Notes: generated by a model from the letters alone, not told the origin. A DNA stretch of 64,000 bases from Paenibacillus glycinis (GCF_009909185.1 NZ_JAAAMV010000013.1:1-64000), one strand, 5' to 3'. Positions 36,529 to 46,023 are shown, counted from the stretch's first letter. Numbers and translations: made by a program.

Positions 36529-36945
36529 ATGCAGAATTTATATACCGCTACCGTTACGGTGAACGGCGGCCGCGAAGGCAAGCTGGCTTCAAGCGACGGC
36601 CTGCTGAACCTGGACCTGCGGATGCCCAAGGAATTGGGCGGCGCGGGCGGGGCGGGGACGAATCCCGAGCAATTGTTCGCGGCCGGCTACGCGGCTTGCT
36701 TCGAAAGCGCGTTGAATCTGGTGTGCCGGACCAAGAAAGTAAAGGTCGACGGCACGCAGGTGACGGGCCATGTCACGATCGGCAAGGACGATGAGGGCGG
36801 GTTCGCGCTGGAGGTCCAGCTCGATGTCTCGCTGACGGGCGTCGATGCCGCGCTCGCCAACGAGCTTGCCGAAGCCGCGCATCAGGTGTGCCCGTATTCC
36901 AAGGCGACGCGAGGCAACATCCCGGTCATTATCCGCGTCGTCTGA
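36529..36945 (+). CDS. ohr: Organic hydroperoxide resistance protein
   Basis: 138 residues of the OsmC/Ohr family. It reduces organic peroxides with a reactive cysteine pair: C57 in AACFESAL and C121 in VCPYSKATRGN. The N-terminus LYTATVTVNGGREG and the R-containing strand LRMPKELGG are typical of the Ohr subgroup. GGAGGAG lies upstream. No OhrR-type regulator gene is next to it. Confidence 0.94.
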   Translation: MQNLYTATVTVNGGREGKLASSDGLLNLDLRMPKELGGAGGAGTNPEQLFAAGYAACFESALNLVCRTKKVKVDGTQVTGHVTIGKDDEGGFALEVQLDVSLTGVDAALANELAEAAHQVCPYSKATRGNIPVIIRVV

Positions 36946-37023
36946 CGCTGCGACGCCACGCGCACCTTCCGAGGCAATAAAGCGGGAGTCAAGCGGAAGG
37001 CAACGCAAGCGAAATAGCCGCAC

Positions 37024-37079
37024 AAGGAAGAGCTGCCATCATCGCGGATGATCGATGGACGGCTCTTTGCTGCGGTTTT
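37024..37079 (+). terminator. Terminator after ohr
   Basis: AAGAGCTGCCATCATC and its imperfect complement GATGATCGATGGACGGCTCTT form a long stem, followed by a T-rich stretch ending in six T. Confidence 0.65.
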
Positions 37080-37239
37080 TTGCCGGAACGAGCATTCGAG
37101 GGATTGACGCGAGGAGATCCAATCTGAGCCCCGCATCCGCGCAATTCCATCCAGCAGCGGAAGACAATCCCATCCGTCTTATGGTTTAATTGAAGCAGAG
37201 TCATATTTCTTTCCAATTCGACACGAGGTGGGCTGACCG

Positions 37240-38388
37240 ATGGCGCGTGAGCGCGAACAACGATACTACACGCGGCGGCTTGCGCTTCGCTTCGGCATGT
37301 CGCTGACGCTGGCTGCCGCGATGCTGCTGACCGGCTGCAGCGGCGACGACAAGCCGGAGGCGAACGACGCGAAGCCGCCCGCCGGGGATACGACGCCGGC
37401 GCCGACCGATACGGAGCCGGCTCCCGATCAGACGCAGGCCGTCGATCCGCCCCGATTCATCGCCCCGTTGACGGGCCTTCCGCAGGACCATGAAGCCAAG
37501 CTCCGCCCGATCGCCGTCATGGTGAACAATTTCAGCGCGGCGCGTCCGCAGTCGGGGCTGCCGAACGCCGACGTCGTCTGGGAGGTGCTCGCCGAGGGCG
37601 GCATCACGCGGCTCGTCGCCGTGTTCCAGAGCACGGAGTCCACGGCGCCCGTCGGTCCGATACGCAGCAACCGGCCGTACTTGATCCGCATCGGCGAAGC
37701 CTACCATGCCGTGCTCGCGCATGCCGGAGCCAGCACGGACGCCTACGATCTGCTGCAGCATCACGGCAAGGCTTATCTCGACGAGATCTCGAACGCGGGC
37801 GCGTACTTCTACCGCGAGTCGTTCCGCAAGCCGCCGCATAACCTCTACTCCAATCTCGAGAAGCTGCGCGCGGGCGCCGCGAAGAAGCACTACGACGAGA
37901 CGGTGGAGATTCCGGCATACAGCTGGTCCGAAGCGGGCGCGACAGCCGACGGCACGGGCGCGGCCCAGGTGGACATCCAGTTCCTGCTGAAGGACTATCA
38001 TGTATCTTACGCCTATGACCCGACGGCAAAGCTGTACAACCGCTCGATCAACGGCGAGCCGCACACGGACCTCGAGACGAAAGCGCAGATGGCCGCGACG
38101 AATCTCGTCGTGCTGGGCGCGAAGCATAAGACGTACGACGATTACGGCCGGCTGGACATCGACCTGGAATTCGGCGGACCGGCCATCCTGATCGAGCTGG
38201 GCCGGGCCGTGCAGTGCGAGTGGGTCCGGAGCGACGACGGCATGATCCGTCTCATGAAGGACGGGCGGGAGCTGCCGTTCGTGCCGGGGCATACGTTCTT
38301 CCATATCGTGCCGATGACCCCGACGTTCGAGGGGCATGTGAAGCTCGGCGGCGGGACCGAATCGGGCACGGACGGAACGACGCCTTAA
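37240..38388 (+). CDS. DUF3048 lipoprotein (YerB-like)
   Basis: 382 residues. The signal peptide has lipobox LLTGC at about residues 29-33, then an acidic Pro/Thr-rich linker. The DUF3048 domain begins at FIAPLTGLP and shows RPIAVMVNNFSAARPQSGLPNADVVWEVLAEGGITRLVAVFQS and GPIRSNRPYLI, both highly typical. The C-terminal part has the matching second domain. The function is unknown; B. subtilis YerB is the reference member. GAGGTGGG precedes the ATG. It has its own terminator. Confidence 0.92.
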   Translation: MAREREQRYYTRRLALRFGMSLTLAAAMLLTGCSGDDKPEANDAKPPAGDTTPAPTDTEPAPDQTQAVDPPRFIAPLTGLPQDHEAKLRPIAVMVNNFSAARPQSGLPNADVVWEVLAEGGITRLVAVFQSTESTAPVGPIRSNRPYLIRIGEAYHAVLAHAGASTDAYDLLQHHGKAYLDEISNAGAYFYRESFRKPPHNLYSNLEKLRAGAAKKHYDETVEIPAYSWSEAGATADGTGAAQVDIQFLLKDYHVSYAYDPTAKLYNRSINGEPHTDLETKAQMAATNLVVLGAKHKTYDDYGRLDIDLEFGGPAILIELGRAVQCEWVRSDDGMIRLMKDGRELPFVPGHTFFHIVPMTPTFEGHVKLGGGTESGTDGTTP

Positions 38389-38403
38389 GATTAAACTTGC
38401 AGA

Positions 38404-38434
38404 GGAACCGGGAGCGGGATGCTCCCGGTTTTTT
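38404..38434 (+). terminator. Terminator of the DUF3048 gene
   Basis: AACCGGGAGC and GCTCCCGGTT form a 10-bp stem with a 5-base loop, followed by T residues. Confidence 0.92.
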
Positions 38435-38532
38435 AATTTTGTCCCGAGGTTCGGTTAATAACGGCTCTGCCGGAAAAGACTAGGAGAATGCGGCCGCCGC
38501 CGGGCGCCATTTCCGAAAGTTGTCCCGCGAAA

Positions 38533-38580
38533 GTCATAAAAGCTTTACAATAGCTTAACAAAATCGTCTTCATTTATGAT
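38533..38580 (+). promoter_or_regulatory. Pho-box-like repeats and promoter before the phosphate transport genes
   Basis: TTTACA (38544) and TTAACA (38555) are spaced by exactly 11 bases. Weaker units GTCATA (38533) and TCTTCA (38567) continue the period on both sides. B. subtilis PhoP binds TT(A/C/T)ACA repeats spaced 5 bases apart. TATGAT at 38575-38580 would be the -10. A poor -35 fits activation by PhoP. The assignment is inference. Confidence 0.5.
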
Positions 38581-38657
38581 AAGATATTGTCGGTTTCATA
38601 TGTAATTTGGCGGAATCGGCCGACAAGCAATCGAGGAAGATGGCGAAGGGGATAATT

Positions 38658-39272
38658 ATGTTCAAGAAGAAGAACGACGTGTTTTTTACGACGCTGGAAG
38701 CAATGGCGGACACGATTTTGGAAGGCGTGCTTTATTTTCAGCAGAACGTCTCCAAGATCGCGGATGTCGCGATATTCGCGAGGGACATGAAAGAATTCGA
38801 AAGCAAATGCGACCGTCATGTCCATACGATCTTGACGGAGCTGAATAAAACCTTCATCACGCCGATCGAGCGCGACGATATCATGAAGCTGACGACCTCG
38901 CTGGACGACGTCCTCGACGGCATCGAAGCCTGCGCCTCGCGGTTCGAGATGTACGCGATCACGGAACCGGACGAGTTCGTCACGCTGTTCGCCGACATCA
39001 TCCTTCGTTCCGCGCAGCAGATCAAGCGGGCGATCTACCTGCTGTCGGAGAAGAAGCTGCTGGCGATGCGCGAGCCTTCGATCCAGATCAACGAGTTGGA
39101 GAACCAAGCCGACGATCTGCTTCGCGTCAGCGTGAAGAGCCTGTTCGCGAACGTGAAGGATCCGATCGAGCTGATCAAGCGCAAAGAGATCTACGAACGC
39201 CTGGAGCAGACGACCGACTACTGCGAAGACGTCGCCAACACACTCGAAACCATCATCATGCGCAACAGCTAA
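38658..39272 (+). CDS. DUF47/PhoU-like protein
   Basis: 204 residues from the ATG at 38658 (AAGGGG 8 bases upstream); B. subtilis YkaA is the same length. It is all-helical, with the PhoU-like repeats FEATADTI-type sequence TTLEAMADTILEGVLYFQQNV near 10-30, EFESKCDRHVHTILTELNKTFITPIERDDIMKL near 46-78 and YCEDVANTLETIIM at the end. DUF47 proteins are encoded with Pit transporters and are thought to modulate them. Here the transporter starts 15 bases downstream. Confidence 0.92.
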   Translation: MFKKKNDVFFTTLEAMADTILEGVLYFQQNVSKIADVAIFARDMKEFESKCDRHVHTILTELNKTFITPIERDDIMKLTTSLDDVLDGIEACASRFEMYAITEPDEFVTLFADIILRSAQQIKRAIYLLSEKKLLAMREPSIQINELENQADDLLRVSVKSLFANVKDPIELIKRKEIYERLEQTTDYCEDVANTLETIIMRNS

Positions 39273-39287
39273 GGGGACGGGTCAGTC

Positions 39288-40292
39288 ATGGGCATGGACA
39301 TTTACATTTGGGTCGGCGTCGTCATCTTTCTCGCATTGGCTTTCGATTTCATAAACGGCTTCCACGATACGGCAAACGCCATCGCGACGACGGTGTCCAC
39401 CCGGGCGTTGTCGCCGAGGATGGCGATTATCCTGGCTTCGATGATGAACTTCCTCGGGGCGGTCATGTTTACCGGGGTGGCGAAGACGATCGGCGGCAAG
39501 ATCGCGGATCCGCGCATCCTCGAGCACGGGGTGCAGGTCGTCGTCGCGACGCTGATCGGCGCGATCGCGTGGAACCTCCTTACCTGGTGGTTCGGCATTC
39601 CGTCTTCCTCGTCGCACGCCTTGATCGGCTCGCTGACCGGGGCGGTCGTCAGCTCGGCCGGCTTCGGCGCCATCAACGGCGATGGCTTCGTCGACATTAT
39701 CAAAGCACTCATCCTATCCCCCCTGATCGCCTTCGCCGGGGGCTTCGTCGTCATGTGGATTTTGAAGCGGATCTTCGCGAGGTCAAGCCCGCATCAGGTC
39801 AATAAAGCGTTCCGCTCCGGCCAGATCCTTACCGCGGCGTTCCAATCGTTCACGCACGGCACGAACGACGCGCAGAAAGCGATGGGCATTATCACGTTCG
39901 CGCTCGTCACCGCGGGGGTGCAGGACAACACGGACGTGATCCCGCTGTGGGTCAAGATCTCCGCGGCCACGGCCATGGCGCTCGGCACGTCCATCGGCGG
40001 CTGGAAGATCATCAAGACGATGGGCACGAAGATTTTCAAAATCGAGCCGATCAACGGCTTCGCGGCGGACATCACGTCCGCGACGGTCATCTTCACCGCC
40101 ACGCTGACGCATCTGCCGGTCAGCACGACGCATGTCATTACCTCGTCGATACTCGGCGTCGGCAGCGCGAAGCGGTTCGCCGCGGTCAAGTGGGATCTCG
40201 CGGGCCGGATCGTCATCTCGTGGATCATCACGATTCCGATCACGATGGTGCTGGCGGCGTTGATTTATCAGATTATCGCCTTGTTCATCTGA
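39288..40292 (+). CDS. pit: Low-affinity inorganic phosphate transporter (PiT family)
   Basis: 334 residues with about ten membrane segments. The duplicated family signatures are present as GFHDTANAIAT near residues 24-34 and GTNDAQKAMGI near 190-200. Two inverted halves each carry a signature. It imports phosphate with protons or as a metal-phosphate complex. It forms an operon with the DUF47 gene behind a Pho-box-like promoter. Confidence 0.95.
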   Translation: MGMDIYIWVGVVIFLALAFDFINGFHDTANAIATTVSTRALSPRMAIILASMMNFLGAVMFTGVAKTIGGKIADPRILEHGVQVVVATLIGAIAWNLLTWWFGIPSSSSHALIGSLTGAVVSSAGFGAINGDGFVDIIKALILSPLIAFAGGFVVMWILKRIFARSSPHQVNKAFRSGQILTAAFQSFTHGTNDAQKAMGIITFALVTAGVQDNTDVIPLWVKISAATAMALGTSIGGWKIIKTMGTKIFKIEPINGFAADITSATVIFTATLTHLPVSTTHVITSSILGVGSAKRFAAVKWDLAGRIVISWIITIPITMVLAALIYQIIALFI

Positions 40293-40325
40293 TGGCGGTC
40301 ACGGGACGGGCATATATTCTAAAGC

Positions 40326-40363
40326 AAAGAGCATCAAGCCGGCGCGGGCTTGATGCTCTTTTT
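40326..40363 (+). terminator. Terminator of the phosphate transport operon
   Basis: AAGAGCATCAAGCC pairs with GGCTTGATGCTCTT, followed by five T. Confidence 0.93.
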
Positions 40364-40458
40364 GTTGCAACCGGCCTACGATCGGCGACACCCGACGGAC
40401 GCTGACAGGCAGACACCTGTGGCCGATTCTTCGCTCCTTGCACCGACTAGCCTATAAT

Positions 40459-40489
40459 GCAAAAGCCCCTTGCCGGGGCAAGGGGCTCG
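40459..40489 (-). terminator. Terminator of the DUF975 gene
   Basis: On the minus strand AGCCCCTTGCC and GGCAAGGGGCT form an 11-bp stem followed by TTTTGC. It lies 12 bases after the stop codon. Confidence 0.85.
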
Positions 40490-40500
40490 AGCAGTCGATT

Positions 40501-41133
40501 TTAGAAGGAATGCGGCGGTGGCGGCGGAACTTGGGCGTACGCGCCGTAGAACGACTCCCCGCGTTGGCGAAGGTCTTCGTAGAAATGCGCCATTGTCGTG
40601 TAGATATAAGGGTTGAGCCAGAGAATGCCGATACCGAAAGTCACGAAGCAGAGCAGCATCCAGCCGATGAAGGAAAGGAAGAGCACGAATAAGCGTCCTT
40701 TATGGCCCTTCATCATCTCTTTGCTGCGGCGGATCGCTTCCAGCGCGCTGATCTCCGGATTATCCTTCAGGATGAAATAAGCCATCGAGTAACGAAGCGC
40801 CGCAATGAAGCCGGGGACGATAAACAGCAGCATCCAAAGCAAAGTGAATACCAGCATGAGCAGATAGAGCAGAAATGTGCGAATGAAGTCCGGAAATCCG
40901 CTGAGCAATTCGACGAAAGGCGGACGCTCGCCGCGCGAGATGCGCAGGAAGAAGCTGTACGAGCCGAAGGCGAGCGCGCCGGCACAAATTTCGATGGCGA
41001 TCTGCCCGATGGCGGGGATGACGTTCGTAATCGCTCCGATCAGCAGAAATACGAGCATGAATAGCGCCGATCTTCCCCATTGTCCCGATAAGCTTTGCCT
41101 TGCTCTAGCCCGTAGCTCCGATCTTGATACCAT
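40501..41133 (-). CDS. DUF975-family membrane protein
   Basis: 210 residues from the ATG at 41133, with AAAGGTGGG upstream. MVSRSELRARARQSLSGQWGRSAL at the N-terminus is typical of DUF975. Four or five hydrophobic segments follow (about 24-42, 49-60, 85-120 as two, 160-180). The motif IRRSKEMMKGHKGRLFVLFLSFIGW near 135-160 is the family's most conserved block. It ends in VPPPPPHSF, a short proline run. The function is unknown. It stands alone. Confidence 0.85.
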   Translation of the reverse strand: MVSRSELRARARQSLSGQWGRSALFMLVFLLIGAITNVIPAIGQIAIEICAGALAFGSYSFFLRISRGERPPFVELLSGFPDFIRTFLLYLLMLVFTLLWMLLFIVPGFIAALRYSMAYFILKDNPEISALEAIRRSKEMMKGHKGRLFVLFLSFIGWMLLCFVTFGIGILWLNPYIYTTMAHFYEDLRQRGESFYGAYAQVPPPPPHSF

Positions 41134-41332
41134 GATTGTGCAGAACCCACCTTTAATGTTTTTGTTTCTCCTGGAAGGCAACCAGCCGTTGGCCGGGGAG
41201 ATGTGAATAAAATATGAACAAAGAACAGAATACATGATAGCCTAATTCCCTGAAAAAATCATCACATTTTGGAAATTAACAATAAGTAAATGTCGACACG
41301 CTCCGCATATAGTTCCTTAGTCCCTATCAATC

Positions 41333-41341
41333 TGGTATAAT
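41333..41341 (+). promoter_or_regulatory. Extended -10 promoter of the TPR-S41 gene
   Basis: TGGTATAAT at 41333-41341 combines a TGN element with a perfect -10. The -35 region (TTCCTT) is weak. Transcription would start about 35-40 bases before the gene. Confidence 0.65.
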
Positions 41342-41385
41342 CATCCTATTATTCGACAAGACCGGGATAGAATGAGGGACATCAC

Positions 41386-43626
41386 GTGTTGGAGCACAAG
41401 CAAATGAAACGGTTTCCGCTTTGGATATCGGCCGGAATCGGGCTGTTGGCCGCCGCTTATCTGATATTCGCGAATGGGAACGGCATCGGGACAGGCGCCG
41501 ACATGCGGTGGAAGACGAAGCTCGCCGGAGAGAACGAGACCGCGGTGAGGCTGATGAACGAGAACAAGTACGAAGAGGCGCTGACGGCGCTTCAGATAGC
41601 GGTACAGGACGTTTATGATCATGATCCGAGCTTGGAAGAGGCGAAAGAAGAGCGCACGCTGTCCGATCCCGTGCTGGACGTCCCGTTATCCAATATGAGC
41701 TGGGCGTATAACGAGATGGGGGATTATCGGAACGGCTTGGCGGCGATCCGCAAAGCGCTTCTGCTGCTGCCGAACACGGCCGAAGAGTACGTCAACGAAG
41801 GCAACGCGCTCTATGGCCTGAACCGCGGCGAGGAGGCGCTCGCGAGCTTCGACCGGGCGCTCGCGCTGGATCCGGACGCGCGGTATGCCTTTTACGGCAA
41901 AGGCGTCATCCATTACGAAGCCGGCGAGTATGCCGAGGCGCTGAAGGACCTTGACCGTTATCTGGCGTACGAGCCGGACGACATGGAGGCGGCGGAGAAG
42001 AAAATGTTCGCGCTGCTGAACGCGGGCGGGAACGACGAGGCCGCGGCGTACGGCGACGCGCTCGTGAAGGACTATCCGGACGAGTACGAGGCTTATCGGC
42101 TGAAGAACGAAGCGATGAGAGCATCGGCCGATTACGAGGCGATCCAAGCATTCGACCGGATGGTCGCCGCAAAGTTCCCCGGCAATCCGCGGGCGCAGGA
42201 GCTGCTCGGCGGATTGTACGGCGATTATGGCCAATACGACGATGCGCGGGATTATTACTTGCAGCTGTTGAATGACAATCCGGCCGAGAGCTCGATCTAT
42301 CTCGCGCTGATGAACAACGAGAGCGATCGGGACGACGTCGATGCGGCGCTCGGGTTCTATCGGGATGCCGCGAGGGCGGATGCGGCCGATCCCGAGCTGC
42401 ACCGCACGATGGGCCGAATCTACGAGGAAGCTACGGATTATATGGCCGCCGTGCCGTATTATGAGCAAGCGATCAAGCTGGATCCGCAGGACGAAGAAGC
42501 GGTAATCGGCAAAATCCGATCGTTATACCGGGCGAAGCGCAACATCCGGTGCGCCGATTACGTCAGGGATGCGGAAGCGGTCCGTGCTTCGAAGTCGGAC
42601 ATCGCCTTCTACGGCGGCAAATGCAATGAAGAGCTGGGCCGGAACGCGGAGGCCGAAGCTTATTTCGAACAAGCGGTCGAGGCGGATCCCGGCGATGCGG
42701 AGGCGTTGGCCGAGCTGGCTGCCTTGAATCTGACCCTGCGCAGGGACGATTCGGCCTTGGACTTCAGCGAGAAGACGCTGCGGCTGGATACAGACAATGC
42801 CGACGCGCTCTACGTGCAGCGCGAGCTGCAAGAGCGGAAGAAGCCGCTCGGGGAGCGGGTGAAGGCGTTCTTCGCGGCGAGTTATATGTACGGCGCGCAG
42901 GTGAACGACGAGGACGTCTGGCTCGCGAAGCTGGACGAGCCGTCGATCACGCCGGCCGAGATCGGAGCCGTCATCGATCGCGCGCGGCTGCCGGACGATC
43001 CGTTCACGTTCGCGGTGTGGGGCGAGGACTACGACGCCGCGACGTCGGAGGACGAACGGGACGTGGACGTCCGGAACGAAGGCAGCGTCGTGTATATGCG
43101 GATCGCGGAGTTCGGCGAGCATACCGACGATCGTTTCCTCGCGGCGCTCGACGCGGTCGAGCAGCCGGCCGGCAAAACGCTCGTCATCGACCTCCGCGGC
43201 AACGCCGGCGGTCTCGCGGTCAGCGCCAACAACATGCTCGACGGGCTGCTCCCGGACGTCGTCATGAGCACGGTCCTGTACAAGGACGGGCAGGCCGAGC
43301 CGTACGAATCCGATGCGTCGCACGTCGATTTCAAGCATGTCTACGTGCTGGTCGACGAGCGCACGGCGAGCGCCTCCGAGCTGCTCGCGCTCGGTCTTCG
43401 CACCTATCTGCCGAACGCGACCATCGTCGGCCGCACGACCTTGGGCAAGGGCGTCGGGCAGCAGGCGTTCATGGACGACGAGCAAGGGATCGCCGTGTTC
43501 GCGGTGAATTTCTACTGGAACGTGCGGGAGCGGAACATCATGGGCACGGGCATAACGCCGGATATCGCCGTTCGGGGCGATGCGCTGGCGGACTTCATGA
43601 AGCCGGTGCTGGGGGGACGAACGTAG
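41386..43626 (+). CDS. Membrane-anchored TPR protein with a C-terminal S41 (tail-specific) protease domain
   Basis: 746 residues from the GTG at 41386 (GAGGG 7 bases upstream); an ATG at 41404 with GGAG is an alternative. One N-terminal membrane segment (about 10-30) is followed by some ten TPR-like helix pairs with the A-x-x-Y-x-x-G and P-D-A-x-A-x-Y patterns. Residues of about 560-735 are an S41 peptidase core: VIDLRGNAGG, catalytic Ser in RTASASELLA and Lys in TTLGKGVGQQ. No PDZ domain is seen between the TPR part and the protease, which is unusual for S41 enzymes. The TPR array probably selects substrates in its place (inference). Confidence 0.85.
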   Translation: MLEHKQMKRFPLWISAGIGLLAAAYLIFANGNGIGTGADMRWKTKLAGENETAVRLMNENKYEEALTALQIAVQDVYDHDPSLEEAKEERTLSDPVLDVPLSNMSWAYNEMGDYRNGLAAIRKALLLLPNTAEEYVNEGNALYGLNRGEEALASFDRALALDPDARYAFYGKGVIHYEAGEYAEALKDLDRYLAYEPDDMEAAEKKMFALLNAGGNDEAAAYGDALVKDYPDEYEAYRLKNEAMRASADYEAIQAFDRMVAAKFPGNPRAQELLGGLYGDYGQYDDARDYYLQLLNDNPAESSIYLALMNNESDRDDVDAALGFYRDAARADAADPELHRTMGRIYEEATDYMAAVPYYEQAIKLDPQDEEAVIGKIRSLYRAKRNIRCADYVRDAEAVRASKSDIAFYGGKCNEELGRNAEAEAYFEQAVEADPGDAEALAELAALNLTLRRDDSALDFSEKTLRLDTDNADALYVQRELQERKKPLGERVKAFFAASYMYGAQVNDEDVWLAKLDEPSITPAEIGAVIDRARLPDDPFTFAVWGEDYDAATSEDERDVDVRNEGSVVYMRIAEFGEHTDDRFLAALDAVEQPAGKTLVIDLRGNAGGLAVSANNMLDGLLPDVVMSTVLYKDGQAEPYESDASHVDFKHVYVLVDERTASASELLALGLRTYLPNATIVGRTTLGKGVGQQAFMDDEQGIAVFAVNFYWNVRERNIMGTGITPDIAVRGDALADFMKPVLGGRT

Positions 43627-44022
43627 TCCGCTTGCGCGGCGGATGAAGTCGAGGCATGGCGGAACTGGCACGGTCATGCGAGGCCGAGGTGGTTGCAAGG
43701 CAGTACGGGAGCGGTTGTTCGAAGGGCAGGCATAGCCGCGGCGGAACGAGAGTCGTCATGCGGAGGGAACTGCGGGCCGCGAAATTGCCCAGTTCGCTTC
43801 ACGGCTTCCGGCGAGCTCCCCATGTAGCCGGGGCCGCTTGAATACGTTCGAAAGCTCGTTCGATGCCGCACGGAGCGAAATGAATACATACCAAAGAGCA
43901 GTCCCGATCAGCGATAGCTGGCGCCCGGACTGCTCGATTTGCGGATTTGAACGGCCGGGGCGGGCGGCCCCGGCGGCTGCCGGCCTCTCGATCGCTTAGC
44001 CGCCTGCCGAATGCCGCGCCGG
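43627..44022. other. Intergenic stretch with a hairpin terminator for the minus-strand gene
   Basis: GAGCAGTCC at about 43899 and GGACTGCTC at about 43932-43940 form a 9-bp stem. On the minus strand the second arm is followed by TTTGG, so it probably ends transcription of the YqfQ-like gene. The remaining 250 bases show no gene. Confidence 0.5.
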
Positions 44023-44664
44023 TTATTTGCGCGGCCGGGGCCGGCGGTTCTTCGGGCCGAGCGGCGTCGGGCCTTTGCCGCCGCCGCCCTTGCTGCCGCC
44101 CTTGGCGCTCTTGCCGGTCGCGCGGCGGCGTTTCTTCTTGCGCGCCTTCGGCCGGTATTCGTCGATGTCGCCGTCGTCCGCGATCGTCGCGGAAGCGCCC
44201 TTCTTCCCGAAGGAGCCGGCGAGCACCTTGATGAGCGGCGCCATCTGGGTAATGCTGCCGACGACCTTCTGGACTTTGGTCATCGTCGTGACGATGCCGT
44301 CGAGGCCGCCCATGCGGTCGACGACGCCCTTGAGATCGTTCAGGCTGTTCCCGAGATTGAAGCCGCCCTTCGTCTCTTTCCCGTCGGCCGCAGCGGGCGC
44401 GGCGTCCGTCTTCGACACGGGCGCTTCCGGGAGCGGGATGATTTGCTGATTGGAGGCCGGCATGATGTTGATGGACGGCACGCCGTTCGAGAATTCGTCC
44501 GTATCGAAGGGAACGGGCGTCTTCAAGCCGACGCTTTTATTCAAGCCCGGGAACGGGTCGGAAATGCCCGGAAAAGGGCTGCTTCCCGGAGTTTGCGGGC
44601 CTTGACCTTGGCCGCCGAGGGGCTGCTGGAAGCTTCTGACGGACGGATCGTAGCGATATTTCAC
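44023..44664 (-). CDS. YqfQ-like (VrrA family) protein
   Basis: 213 residues from the GTG at 44664, which has AAAAGG about 11 bases upstream; the longer frame begins with an unsupported TTG. The N-terminal half is rich in Pro, Gly, Gln and Phe (FQQPLGGQGQG, PFPGISDPFPGLN). A helical core follows near 100-150 (LGNSLNDLKGVVDRMGGLDGIVTTMTKVQKVVGSITQMAPLIKVLAGSFGK). The C-terminus is very basic (KARKKKRRR ... RRPRPRK) and glycine-rich. This layout matches YqfQ/VrrA proteins of Bacillus, which are linked to the spore coat or outer layers. The function is unproven. Confidence 0.72.
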   Translation of the reverse strand: MKYRYDPSVRSFQQPLGGQGQGPQTPGSSPFPGISDPFPGLNKSVGLKTPVPFDTDEFSNGVPSINIMPASNQQIIPLPEAPVSKTDAAPAAADGKETKGGFNLGNSLNDLKGVVDRMGGLDGIVTTMTKVQKVVGSITQMAPLIKVLAGSFGKKGASATIADDGDIDEYRPKARKKKRRRATGKSAKGGSKGGGGKGPTPLGPKNRRPRPRK

Positions 44665-44899
44665 GCAGATCACAACCTTTTTCAACGTTTTGATAGCAGT
44701 CTATGGGATAATTGACTATACGGATTGGACGCCTGCCCGCTTTGGGCAAATTTTTTGGGTGAATAGAAGGGGTCATATGGCCCGCGCGGCGCCTTCCGCG
44801 GCTCTGCGAGTCTGTACAGCACCGCAACGGTGACGCTTGAATATTACTGACAAAAGCATTACACTGAGCATATTAGTCAGGGTAGGAGTGAACGGACGA

Positions 44900-45190
44900 A
44901 TGCAACTCAAGAAGCTGAACGATAAAACGGTCGACCAACTATTCGAGGCGGTACTCACGCTCAAGACGGTCGAAGAATGCTATATTTTCTTTGATGATCT
45001 CTGCACGGTAAACGAAATCCAATCGCTCTCGCAGCGGCTTGAAGTCGCGCGCATGCTGGGCAAGGGCGCGACGTATAATCAGATCGAGGCGGAGACCGGC
45101 GCCAGCACGGCGACGATCTCCCGCGTGAAGCGGTGCCTGAACTACGGCAACGACGGGTACAAAATGGCGCTGGAGCGCGCGGGACGCTAG
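44900..45190 (+). CDS. yerC: TrpR-like DNA-binding protein (YerC family)
   Basis: 96 residues from the ATG at 44900, with GTAGGAGTG upstream. The helical N-terminus DQLFEAVLTLKTVEECYIFFDDLCTVNEIQSLSQRLEVARML and the helix-turn-helix GATYNQIEAETGASTATISRVKRCLNYGNDGY are those of the YerC/YecD group of the TrpR superfamily. The target genes are not known. The CbiX-like gene starts two bases after its stop. Confidence 0.94.
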   Translation: MQLKKLNDKTVDQLFEAVLTLKTVEECYIFFDDLCTVNEIQSLSQRLEVARMLGKGATYNQIEAETGASTATISRVKRCLNYGNDGYKMALERAGR

Positions 45191-45192
45191 GC

Positions 45193-46023
45193 ATGAAGCC
45201 GGGCGTGCTGGTGATCAGCCATGGCTCGCGCGAAGCGGGCTGGATCAAGCTTGTCGACGATGCCGTGGCGGCCGTCGCCGCATCCGGGATATTCCGGGGC
45301 GAGGACGGGGGCGCCGGGATTCCGGTCGTCTCGTCGTTTCTTGAGATCGTGGAGGGCCGTCTGATCCAGGACGGCCTCGATAGGTTAGCAGCGGAAGGCG
45401 TAGGCGAGTTATACGTCCTTCCGCTTTTTGTGTCGTCCGGAAGCACGCATGCGGACGACATCGCGCAGGCGTTCGGCGCGCCGCCCGTCTCGGCAGCGCG
45501 AGCGGGCGAGCTTGCGCTTTTCCGCGTCCCCGCAGGCGTGCGCGTGCATATCGGGCAGCCGATCGACGACGACGGCGACATCGCCGAGCTGCTGCTGGGC
45601 AATATCGCGCCGCTGACGGCGGATCCCGCCCGCGAGCGGCTGCTGCTCGTCGCGCACGGCTCGCGCGAAGCGGCGTTCCACGGCCGCTGGCGCGACGGCA
45701 TGACGCGGCTGGCCGGGCGGCTCCGCGCGATGGGCGGCTTCGCCGGCGCGGACATCGCGATGCTGCTGCCGGATCAGGCGTCATGCAAGCTGCGGGCGCT
45801 GCAGCGGCGTCATCCGGGCGAGGCGTTCATCGTCGTGCCGCTGTTCCTGAGCGATGGCTACTTTACCCGCACGGTCATTCCGAAGCGGCTGGAGGGCCTG
45901 GATTACCGGTACAACGGCAGCGCCCTGCTCCCGAATCCGCGCATCGCGGGCTGGATGGAACGGCAAATCAGGAAGTGGCTGTCAGCGCTGGATGCGGATG
46001 GCGGCGGGCGTTTGGGAAGTTAG
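45193..46023 (+). CDS. CbiX/SirB-like chelatase with two domains
   Basis: 276 residues. Two CbiX-type half domains are each marked by a metal-binding HGSRE motif (residues 9-13 near the start, and VAHGSREAAFHGRW near 153-166). The long SSFLEIVEGRLIQDGLDRLAAEGVGELYVLPLFVSSGSTHADDI block is typical of sirohydrochlorin chelatases, which insert cobalt or iron into sirohydrochlorin. No other tetrapyrrole gene is near. The first domain carries a short extra loop (RGEDGGAG). It is probably translated with yerC, since its own binding site is weak. Confidence 0.82.
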   Translation: MKPGVLVISHGSREAGWIKLVDDAVAAVAASGIFRGEDGGAGIPVVSSFLEIVEGRLIQDGLDRLAAEGVGELYVLPLFVSSGSTHADDIAQAFGAPPVSAARAGELALFRVPAGVRVHIGQPIDDDGDIAELLLGNIAPLTADPARERLLLVAHGSREAAFHGRWRDGMTRLAGRLRAMGGFAGADIAMLLPDQASCKLRALQRRHPGEAFIVVPLFLSDGYFTRTVIPKRLEGLDYRYNGSALLPNPRIAGWMERQIRKWLSALDADGGGRLGS

